NCBI GenBank assembly: GCA_005406025.1
Contig: BGZK01002012.1
Location: forward strand, 1 to 64,000
Reading direction: 5' to 3'
From: Eumeta japonica
Taxonomy: Eukaryota; Arthropoda; Insecta; Lepidoptera; Psychidae
Length of the DNA stretch: 64,000 nucleotides
Shown here: piece after piece, positions 55,215 to 64,000 of the stretch
Position numbering within the stretch: the stretch's first letter is position 1
Layout of the letters: each line of letters opens with the position of its first letter
Notes under the pieces: model-generated
Database searches by the model: none
Seen by the model: only the letters and a program-made list of their open reading frames with translations
Told to the model about the DNA's origin: nothing
Translations under genes and position numbers: made by a program

Positions 55215-55385
55215 CGAAAGCGGCGGTCTCTCGGGGGTTAAGAGCCCTGCCTCTGTGCCGGAATGTACCGGGTTTGAAGTCTGACTTGACGCATAAAGGT
55301 AGCGGTTGTTGTCACCACATTGGTGACAGAATATGTTAGAAGCTCTCCAGACGCCCTTCAACTGTAGACGTCTTAAGTTTCAAGT
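55215..55385 (+). repeat. tRNA-derived SINE, family E, copy 3
   Basis: Box A TCTCGGGGGTTAAGAGCCC (near 55228), box B CCGGGTTTGAAGTCTG (55268-55283), spacing about 35 bases. GAATGTACCGGGTTTGAA nearly equals GAACGTACCGGGTTCAAT of the 63.5-kb copy. The 115-codon minus-strand frame (55014-55361) runs through it and is incidental. Confidence 0.65.
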
Positions 55386-55904
55386 CTTCCATTCTAAGAT
55401 AAACAATAAAAGGATAGGTATATCGTAAAATTAGACCAGTAACATTCTAAACGGTAACTTGAAGGTAGTGTTTTTAAAACTTAATTATAGACATTTAGAA
55501 TTGTTCAAAGAATAACACAGTTTCCTTTTGTGGCTTTTCTGGTTGTTGGTTTGTATTTTAGAATTCAGATTTATATATTCCCTCGTCGTCCCTAGTTGTA
55601 GAACGATTTAGATTAGCTGATTTGAAAATTTTGAGGCTTATTCTTTTCTTGAAACTATAATAATTTTCCTAGTCATTTTTATATGTAAAATGTTTCAAAT
55701 TATTGTCGATGTATAAAAACATCTTTTGAAAAAATATCTCAATAAAAGTATACATAAATATGTTCAAAACATTAAAAAAAATATTACTTTAATTAAATAT
55801 AAATATTAAATTAATTACAAGTATTCATTAAATTAATTCAAGTGAATCTATTTTAAATTTTACCAGTATTCAATATTCTTCAAGCAAATATTTCACAAAT
55901 AAAG

Positions 55905-56100
55905 TGCTTGAAAACTTTGCCTTCGAGTAAGTACAACATTCGAATCTCGACTACGGGAGAATTGACTAATGAGTTTTTACTCAAATTAAACCACCCCTTC
56001 AGCTACTCGGAAAACACATTAAGCCATCGGTCCTGGACATTTCCAGTAGACTGGGAATAATTAGTAAGCCGTTGTCATTAGCAACCCTTCCCTTAATTCG
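55905..56100 (+). repeat. tRNA-derived SINE, family E, copy 4
   Basis: CATTCGAATCTCGACTACGG (box B at 55938-55949), GAATTGACTAATGAGTTTTT, then TTAAGCCATCGGTCCTGGAC and AGTAAGCCGTTGTCATTAGC. The TTAAGCCATCGGTC word corresponds to TTAAGTCGTTGGTC in the 63.5-kb copy. Confidence 0.6.
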
Positions 56101-57204
56101 CACTATGTCAGTACGAACTACAAAAACTTCAAGAACTTCAATCTTAAATAAAAATATGTCAGGAAACATTAATAGACAACACTATAAAAAAACATTATTA
56201 CTAATTCACCTTTTTGCATAGAGCAGAGCTTCCTCCGGCATACATAAATATATAAATCTAATTAGGTGTATTAGTAGTAGGTTTAGTAATACAAAATCCA
56301 ATAGCAATTATAACAATTCTAGACTTTCATGTTAACTATCAAAAATTCGGCACTAATAGCAACAATTTAAACAATTAATTTTAGGGACACAAAACTGACC
56401 CTGTTCGTAAATATTACTTTTCAATTATTACGAAATTATGTTGCAATTAAGTTTTTCATATTAATTATCCAAAATTCACCACCAATTGTAATCAAGTATC
56501 TCAGTGACCGGGCTTTGCTCGGCGTTATTTTCTTAAAATGGTGTTATGTATAAAAAATTACATTTAGATTCGCCTTGACAGAGCTTATTCTCGTACTTAG
56601 CGTAAGCCGTTTACTTCTACTTACTACAGTACAAATACGCGACTTTATAAATTTGTAAAAAAAAATAATTATAAGAGTGCCGATTAATCGCACAGAAAAC
56701 AAACACGCAACCATAAGCGACTCCAAACAATCAGTCTGTGTCAATAGGAAAAACCTTTGCAAATTTCAAAGAAATAAGTCTAATTAAAAGGGTTCTTAGT
56801 AATTTTCACAGAGCCCCAAAATATCTATTCTGTAAATTTCACTGGCGTCCAGCTTTTACCATACTCTATTTTATTAAAAGGAGTTAAACCATAAGAATTC
56901 TTATTGGCTATCACGGAACTCATAAAACGTATTGTATCTATTTTTATTGGCTTTCAACCATCTAAAAATTAATTTAATTGAAATCGCTCAAACTGTAAAA
57001 ATTCTTAGTAATCCTCATAAAACTTTGATAAATGTATCATATATCTTTCACTGGCTATAAATTATCTTCATACTAAATTTTATTGAAATGTACCTTTGTA
57101 GGAACCTTAAAATGGATCAAACCCTTGATAGTTTTTATTGTAGATAACTTTCGTTGACGACTTAGCCCGTATGGACACAAAATTAATTACTACATCTTTT
57201 ATAT
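56101..57204. other. AT-rich noncoding DNA with decayed repeats
   Basis: TCAGTGACCGGGCTTTGCTC with GGCGTTATTTT (56502-56530) is a dispersed insect repeat word. No gene seen. Confidence 0.45.
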
Positions 57205-57330
57205 TGACTGAGGATGTCGGGTCCATCATGGTCCCGATCTCACTCCTTATGCTCGATTTTGTTTTCATCTATTTCTCAATGTTGGTTCTGCTTTCTATAT
57301 CGATTCCGGTTCAATTTTAATTAAATTACG
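57205..57330. repeat. GATTCC-type pyrimidine-rich tract
   Basis: TCCATCATGGTCCCGATCTC, GCTCGATTTTGTTTTC and TATCGATTCCGGTTCAATTT. The weakest of the five tracts, again with pyrimidines on the plus strand. Confidence 0.45.
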
Positions 57331-59684
57331 ATAAATTATCCAATTTTTATATCTTTTTCGGTTTTCACGCAGAACCCTAAATATGTTCGGGATAAAAATA
57401 CCTTACATATAGCTCCCTAAGATCCTCTACTTTCAGTCAAAGCCACATCGTGATCCAAAGATACCCCAGACAAACAGAAAGTCATACAGTTAGAAAAGGG
57501 TTATTTTCTTTCATAAAAACCTAGCCCTTACAATTACGAAATAGTAAAAAGAAAAGAATTAGCCAAATCCGTAAAGCCTTTTTTGAGTTTTAACAACACG
57601 AACAAATAGCTATTGATTTATGTGTACATCACATACACTAAAAGTATTATGATTAAATTTTCCATGTTAAGAACACAAAATCCAGGACTAATTGCAAGTT
57701 TTGATTTTTTCATTCTTAAAGCAGGAAAACAGACCTTTCTCACATGAAGCGGAAAAATGGATTTTACCTCGTGAGCACCAGGATATAATATTTACACTAC
57801 ATGTACAAATATTCATTAAGAACTATTACTCTAGCGGCACCTTATTGAAGGTCGTTCACTATAAATATTTTGTGTCAACCAAAGAAATCGAGTACCAAAT
57901 CCGTCGCCCCTGAAACAAATATCTCATTTTCCAAAGTGAGGAAATACGCATATAATTCTTCAGAGAGGGTTATTCAAGGTGAAAAAGTCTATGAAACTGT
58001 TGGAAATTGGAATAGAAACCGGTTTGAAATAAGTCAACTTCCAAAGTCTACTATTAAAAAAACAAAACGATAAATGTATTCACAAATACGTACTTGTATA
58101 CAAACCGTAAAATATCGGAACTTTTCTAAAACTATCTGCCACACATTACACATCTCCCTTTTTTAAGTTGTTTACATATAGGAAGTTTAGGTGCCTGCCG
58201 GGGTAAACATATTTATTATGTGGAAATCGGTGGGCCCTAGCTTCCCCAAGGGAATGGGTTAACATGTAAGCTTTCTGTATCTCTATATTTGCCCTTTTTT
58301 TTTTCTCCACGAGAAAAAAGGGGCTGTTTCGTAACATCCTTAATTCAATACAGTGTAAGTTTTCCGTTTTAGGTTACGACAAATTGAAGTGCAAATGAAT
58401 CCCTTTCAAAGGCGCTGTTTCATTCTTTAACATTGTTATACCTTAAAAAACATATAAGTGCATAATAATAAATTAAAATGTTTTACTATGATTTAAAAAA
58501 TTTTAAAAAAATATTCGTGACGGAAATTAACTATTTATGCAATTCGTTGTGTATTTGTATTAACGTAACGAAAGGTGACAATAAAATTTAGAAGGAACAA
58601 ATGTTTAACGCTATATTTTATATTATAAAATATGGTGTTAAAAAACCTATCGTGAACATCTAAAAATATTAAACAGTGTATATTGACAAGTACAAGTTAT
58701 TTGAACTAACCTAATAAATCACAAAAACTCTTCTATGTCAAATAATGTCATTAAATTAGTTTTATATTTTAAAATACGACCATTTTCTTTAAATATTATC
58801 AAATCAAAAAGTATTTTGGAGTTTTTTGTGAATTTCATTAGACCGAAATTGGATATAGAAATTGTCCAACCTAACGATACTGACGTAGATTTATGCAAGA
58901 AAAAAAAATAGTTTTGCAAACACGAACCGTGACACGGAGAATAGATGGATTCGACCTTTTTTTCGGAAAGGGCCTGACATGTTTCAAGATAGATTTCGCA
59001 ATGCATATTTTATACAAAATATTTGCATGTCACGAGCCGCTTTCTGTGATTATGACCTCGAGACCGACGGAATCGATTCTGAGGACCGCGTTATTTAAAA
59101 TTGTAAAATTATGGCTGTTTTCTAGCCTTAAATTAAGTAATATATTATTTAAATTAAATTAAGAATAATAAAGGCAACGTAAGGGCACCTACCCGCATAT
59201 TTTGACCGAGTACTCAGTATAGCGTTAGCTGGACGCTTCAAGAATATATATCATTTTTTGAGGTGGGACTTCTGTAACTGCAATCTATTTATTTACAAAG
59301 AAATTACATCCATTAAAATCTATATTTCGTTCTAGCGATTTCCGTGTTTGTAATTTAGATTTAAGATTTCACCAAACGAAAAATATTTAGATTGTATGTT
59401 GCCGGTATTTAAAATGGACAATCTCTAGTGTAAAGTCCTAACATATTTATTAACAACTTGCGCCCGCCTCTATACCCGGTCGGACATAACCGGATTTGTT
59501 CATTTCTTGTATCGTACACTTTCACTTTTTAGAAGTATTAATTAATGGTTAATTCAACAATAACTAGCCGAAATTAAAATTTTCGTATCAAGCGTTGACC
59601 CTTTCAATCATTTGACACGTGTTAATCACTCGTTACTGGAGCATAACCTTTGACAATCCTTTAGTTTTAGATTGAGGAATTAAG
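57331..59684. other. AT-rich noncoding DNA, 2.35 kb
   Basis: No gene seen. Open frames of 60-95 codons on both strands (57.7-58.1 and 58.7-59.2 kb) lack motifs. 58150-58340 has a G/C-richer patch (GGTGGGCCCTAGCTTCCCCA). Confidence 0.45.
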
Positions 59685-59905
59685 CTGTCCACTCTGGCCA
59701 AGTGTGCGTTAGGGACTGCTAATGACCGTCAGTACCAGTGTAATGACAACGACTTGGACCGACAACTTAAAGTGTTCTGCATTACGCGCAGCGAGTTGTT
59801 TACTTTGGGTTAAATTAATAACTGTTTGATCGATTCGTCGGTAGTAAGCATTGAACCCCGTATCTTCTAGTTCAAAGACGCTCTTAATTCTTACAGCAAC
59901 ATAGA
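59685..59905 (-). repeat. family D SINE, copy with degraded head
   Basis: CTCTGGCCAAGTGTGCGTTA, GGGACTGCTAATGACCGTC, TAATGACAACGACTTGGACC and GACAACTTAAAGTGTTCTGC align with the body at 37.1 kb. TTGAACCCCGTAT near 59851 is a minus-strand box B, followed by GACGCTCTTAATTCTTAC where box A would be. Confidence 0.6.
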
Positions 59906-59941
59906 TCTAAACAACTGCTCATACCTTTATTCTTCGCATGA

Positions 59942-59989
59942 AGCGATCTATGTTTAAATAGATCTATTTAAATAATGATCTAGATCGCT
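59942..59989. repeat. nested palindrome
   Basis: A perfect 20-base palindrome TTTAAATAGATCTATTTAAA (59953-59972) sits inside the outer pair AGCGATCTA / TAGATCGCT. It could extrude as a cruciform. No related copy was seen in the window. Confidence 0.85.
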
Positions 59990-62379
59990 GTTAAATTTTA
60001 AATTTAGTTGTTATATCTACTGCAAAGTCATTCATGAAATTTTCACTTCAACCTCGCGTAATTTTGCGATTAAATGCGACTCAATCAGGCAAGCATATTC
60101 TCTCCTAAGTCTGTCGTCGCCTATTCTAAACAGCATGCACTTTTAAAATTAGTGCATGGTTATTGCTCAGGATTGCAAAGGATCAATGGTGACCCATCCA
60201 CTACCTCCATTTACATCCACTGCCTCCCAATCCAGCAAATTCCACCGGAGATCTCTCTATTGCAACATATGCGTCGGCACATCTGGCCTGTTCGTCGAAT
60301 CTTCAGCTTTCATGTGCATAAAGTTAGGCAGCTCGTAAATATGACCTAGTTTATTGCCCCATTAATATAGGAATTCATAAAAATTTTAGTATTTTTCCCG
60401 AATTATATAATGCAAACAGTTTTTTTTTTGGGTTATTTATATTTGCGTCACGACCTTCATATCGACTTTTTGCTTGGCTAGCTTAAGACGTAAGATTTTT
60501 AAGTCGAAGATAGGTAAAAATATTGATACTTCGATTTTTCAATGTCAGTACAAACCTTTATACAGACAGACTAAATTCATTACCTTTCCTTTTTCCACCC
60601 GCCATATTTGCATATAAAATTACATTATTTCTCACCTGTAGAAATAATTACATATTTTTCTTACGTATAAATAGCCCTGTACAAATATAAAAAGAACAAT
60701 TTACAAATTAGCACGATTTGCGTATTGCTCATTAAACAAGTCCCATAAAAGTTTTGCTATCTGAATTAAACATTATTTTTTTTAATTTTCAATCAAAAAA
60801 AAAAATGGGTTCGTAACACTAATTCAAAATTGGATATTCACAGAAACCCACAAATTTAGAGACGCATCCCGTATAAAATACGTCAGTTACATCAAAAAGG
60901 TAAGGCCACAAAAAAAAAAAACATTTCGTGCGGATAAAATACTCACAGCCGAACGCTCTCTTGAAATATTACGGGGGAATGTCTTTGACAATTTCCAGCT
61001 TAGGTTTCACGGGAATGGCGACCACGTTGTGTTTTTGTGTGCCCGCCGAACGAGGAATCGACTCTCGTTTGATGTGCCTAGGTATGTTTTGGAATGTAAA
61101 ATGGATTGGGGAGATGATCCATTTTGTAGAGCTATCGCTTTTTATTATATAAACAGTTATTTCAATGGTCATGCTCATCGGAAAATGAACAGTCAGTCAA
61201 TGACTGCCTTAAGGGACCTTTTGACTCGAACGCGCTAATTATGGCGCGATGTTTACGTATATACAAAGATAGTTTTCTACGCGATCAAAGCAGTTAAGAT
61301 TCTGTTCGAGTGGGAACTATTATTCTATGGTATCAGAGAGTAGTTGCTACATAACCCGCGCTGGCTTATAAAATGCCCCTAGACATTCTGGTAAACCTTT
61401 CCCAGAGCGCAGACTTTGCCGCGATATTATAGTATTGTAATGTAACTTGGGGTTTAGTCCATACCTACTTATGTTAAAAACATAAACTCGAAATTCATTT
61501 TCTCGGAATCAGACAGTCATTTTTAATCACACTCAATTATTAATTTTTTTTCAAGCATTAAAGAATTGTATTTAGCAGTGTTTCCTGATAATATTGTAGG
61601 CCAATTCTCCTTGAAGAGTTCTCGATAACTGTTTTATGATTCCGTGCATTCTTATTCGTCATGTATGTCCGTGTGTCACAGCCTATTTTATCAGATTATC
61701 CTCGAAGAAAAACTTTGCCGTTGCAAGTCATATGAAGTTAGGTAACCGAATCGGGCACGTGTAGCGCAAATTAACGATTTTCAAATTTCAGCGGTTAATT
61801 TTAAACGACATGCTATAAGATTAAAATACTTTGATTGAACGCATTATATGACATATCAAATGAACGAGTTTGTTATGAGAAGTATAAATGTATATACTTA
61901 TTCTAGAATTTCAGAGCTTTAATAGATATTAAAGAGATTATACATTCATTTCGTTTTATAAAACTTTTTTTTCCTAATTCCTACCTAAAAAGAATATTTA
62001 ACGATTATTATCATTACTATTTTTAATGAAAGTAGTAGCTCCAAAATGCATTATGATTTTTTTGTTATGATTTTCAATACAATAGAAATTTAATTACGAT
62101 AAAATCATAAAAAAGGAAAGAAAATAATTAGCAGAAACGCTTCTAATTTAGTTTTAATTACACTTAATTATGACATTTTTTTTATTATTTTTTCATTGAT
62201 AGTTAGAAAATAATTTTCAATCGGATATCGCGTACTTTAAAAAATATATTAAAATTATTGTATAAAAATATATTACAAATATTTGTGTATATTATTTTAA
62301 TTACATACGCCTTATAATATAGTTATAATTTTATCTGATTCTACTGGAGATTATATATATTACGTGTAACTTCCCCGAC
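59990..62379. other. noncoding DNA, 2.4 kb, with two balanced-composition segments
   Basis: Segments 60070-60350 and 60925-61240 have more even base composition, and each carries overlapping frames of 60-91 codons. I cannot match any of the translations to a family. The rest is AT-rich. Confidence 0.35.
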
Positions 62380-62490
62380 GAAAGTGTAATTTAAGCGTTA
62401 ATGACATCATTAACTCGACAACGGTAATGACGTCCTCGATATCATTAAACTTTATTAGTCTCATTAAAATCCACTTTCTTGACGCTTGTC
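62360..62490. promoter_or_regulatory. candidate enhancer: TTAATGACATCATTAA dyad and CRE-like site
   Basis: TTAATGACATCATTAA (62398-62413) is two facing TAATGA half-sites separated by CA, a good target for a paired-type homeodomain dimer or bZIP protein. Eleven bases on, GGTAATGACGTCCTCG has a CRE/TGACGTC core and another TAATGA, and ATATCATTAAAC follows. Motif density is high for 60 bases. No repeat match was seen. Confidence 0.4.
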
Positions 62491-62639
62491 ACATCGAAAC
62501 ATGTATACATGCGATAAAGGGTTGAATTATTTGTCAAGCGTGAATAAATATTTTGAATTTAATAATCACATAAAATTAACGTAAAACGATCTTGACAAAT
62601 GTAAAAAAATGTTTTATAAAAATTATTCTGACTGGCAGA

Positions 62640-63170
62640 GCTATGAAGTTTAAAAAAAATTGGTTGCCTGTAAAGTCGGTATACGGGCGAAAGTTTTACG
62701 TGACAACGACTTTGAGTGGTAAAATCATTTTAATGTGAATATTCATTCGTATAGTAGGAAGAAGGATGAAATAATAGTAACAATTTAAAACATTTATTTA
62801 TACAAAGAATTATATTTAAAACATTAATTTATACAAAGAATCTCGCACTGAATTTCATATTAACAAAATTTTATTTTACCTTTACACATACATACGTATT
62901 TATATAAAATATACATACAATAACCTGCAATACATTTCGCCTTAGGCGGGCTAACTGTGCTCGAGTGGAAGGGACGCGTGCCTTTCACTTTTTATGTCTG
63001 TCTCTCTCGCTCTTAGGCGGGCTAACCATGCCCGAGTGGAAGGGACGCGTGCCTCTCACTCGCTCTCATTGTGAGCGCATAACGTGAGCGGAGCGTAACG
63101 CAGTTTCTTGAAGTGTCACCCGGCAAACCAATTTATAAGACGTTGTCACGTCAAAATATAATAAATTTCT
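62640..63170. repeat. composite of dispersed repeat ends with a 72-bp tandem duplication
   Basis: GGTTGCCTGTAAAGTCGGTA with TACGGGCGAAAGTTTTACGT (62662-62701) is a common lepidopteran repeat word. The right side (63115-63165) reads on the minus strand TTGACGTGACAACGTCTTAT then GGTTTGCCGGGTGACAC. Between them CTTAGGCGGGCTAAC, GAGTGGAAGGGACGCGTGCC and TCACT occur twice, at 62941 and 63013, giving a 72-base period. Confidence 0.6.
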
Positions 63171-63436
63171 TATAATAATGTTACGAATATAAAATAAATC
63201 GAGTTGACATTTAAATTTGCATAAACGGCGCGAATAACGGAAAATAATCAAACTCCATAATTTATAACTTATGCAAGTGACGATATAAATTCTGACGTTC
63301 CAATTAGAGATTGCGCCTGTGCTGCCATAAATCGAGGAGCAGCTTACGGGAGATTAATTCATTAACCAAATATTATTATCGTGGGTTTGTTTAAATAAAA
63401 CGGTTATTAATTTATAATATAACATTGTTAATTGTA

Positions 63437-63624
63437 CGGTGGTTAAGATTAAGAGCGGTGGTTAAGAGTGTCGACTTCGGAACGGAACGTACCGGGTTCA
63501 ATCTCAACACGGGCGAATGGATTAATGTGTATTTAACTTTAGTTAAGTTAAGGCAATGGTTTGGTGTTAAGTCGTTGGTCACTTACGTAGATATCATATG
63601 TCAACAAGCAATAAATAAATAAAT
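63437..63624 (+). repeat. tRNA-derived SINE, family E, copy 5, with AAAT tail
   Basis: Box A-like CGGTGGTTAAGA appears twice (63437 and 63456). Box B is GGGTTCAATCTC (63494-63505), then ACACGGGCGAATGGATTAAT and TTAAGTCGTTGGTCAC. The copy ends in an (AATA)4 tail near 63608-63624. The tail and intact boxes make it the most complete family E copy. The 65-codon frame across it is incidental. Confidence 0.72.
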
Positions 63625-64000
63625 GGTAAAATTTAATGACGTAGATATTGGTGATGATTGTCCTTAGCAGCCTTCAACATAAGCTGGCTAACTATATATA
63701 TAGTTATCCATAACATTTTTTTTTGCATATGAATTATACAGACCATATGTTATTACCCTACTATGGCAGAAATACTTACGAGCCTGACTGGGTATGTATG
63801 TGTTAAAGATACCTAGTTCTTAATTTAAGACAGCCTAAACCACTAATCCCATTTCTTCTCATTCGTACTTCTACGTAACATATCCTAGGATGTATGATTG
63901 TAAAACGATATCGAAAATTACGCTAGAAAGTACTTGAGTATGTGAAAAAAATTGGCAATGAAACTATGTGTAGTCAGAAATATTAAATTAACACCTTTCT
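63625..64000. other. AT-rich noncoding DNA
   Basis: No gene seen. AACTATATATATAGTTA at 63690-63706 is a perfect short palindrome. Confidence 0.5.

Noticed and set aside
55014..55361. 115-codon minus-strand frame
   Set aside because: Overlaps a tRNA-derived SINE on the other strand; no recognisable domain.
63437..63510. Functional tRNA gene
   Set aside because: Boxes A and B are present but no acceptor stem or anticodon arm can be folded, and an AAAT tail follows; it is a SINE.
1..64000. A working multi-gene system or defence island
   Set aside because: No intact coding gene was found; all recognisable protein sequence belongs to two dead mariners and one LINE fragment.

Overview
The window looks like nuclear DNA from a moth or butterfly (Lepidoptera). 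It is AT-rich and compact in codons, and no open frame longer than about 130 codons looks like a host protein. Several dispersed sequences match repeat ends I know from lepidopteran genomes. These are a short element with a 'GGCGGTGATCGCCTACTCTTTGATG'-like tail (seven copies), an element ending in an 'AAGTCGGTTAAA' tail near 20.5 kb, 'GACGGACAGACGG...GGTTCCGTTTTT'-type ends, the fragment 'CCGCCCAAGTGC..GTCGGACT' near 11.9 kb, and 'GCGGACGAAGTCGCGG' motifs. The species call rests on recalled repeat families and was not tested by any search. I read the window as a gene desert or the inside of a very large intron. I could not find a host exon that I would defend.

Layout. 0-5 kb: a 20-unit, 26-bp minisatellite, a minus-strand SINE-like unit next to a TTAGG tract, a tRNA-headed SINE with an A-tail, and a second SINE. 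5-11 kb: AT-rich DNA with a (TG)n microsatellite, a cruciform-prone stretch, and the first copy of a ~540-bp dispersed repeat (family B). 11-16 kb: a nest of old mobile DNA. A degenerate 1.24-kb mariner still has both terminal repeats and TA target duplications. It abuts a ~370-bp repeat (family G), and both lie between two inverted ~260-300-bp repeats (family F) about 4 kb apart. 16-29 kb: a possible TATA/Inr promoter, a CTCF-like site, a ~320-bp palindromic MITE, a tandem 150-bp duplication, a perfect 19-bp hairpin, an eight-unit 67-bp tandem array carrying GACGTAC boxes, and a perfect 24-bp hairpin.

29.8-31.3 kb holds a second mariner pseudogene of the mauritiana/Mos1-like type. It is split by a minus-strand fragment of a jockey-type retrotransposon ORF1 (PRE_C2HC region plus zinc knuckle). 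The insertion replaced the part of the transposase that carries the first catalytic aspartate. 31-45 kb has more short SINE copies and several GC/CpG-rich islands (31.7, 33.6, 38.5, 41.05 and 44.2 kb) that could be regulatory or first-exon DNA. A second CTCF-like site lies at 38.6 kb. 45-64 kb has the second copies of families G and B, further SINE copies, low-complexity GATTCC-type tracts, palindromes, a homeodomain/bZIP-like dyad at 62.4 kb and a 72-bp duplication at 63 kb.

Nothing here amounts to a working multi-gene system. The informative content is the fossil record of insertions, several recurring sequence families that can be defined from this window alone, and a few non-repeat candidates for regulatory function.
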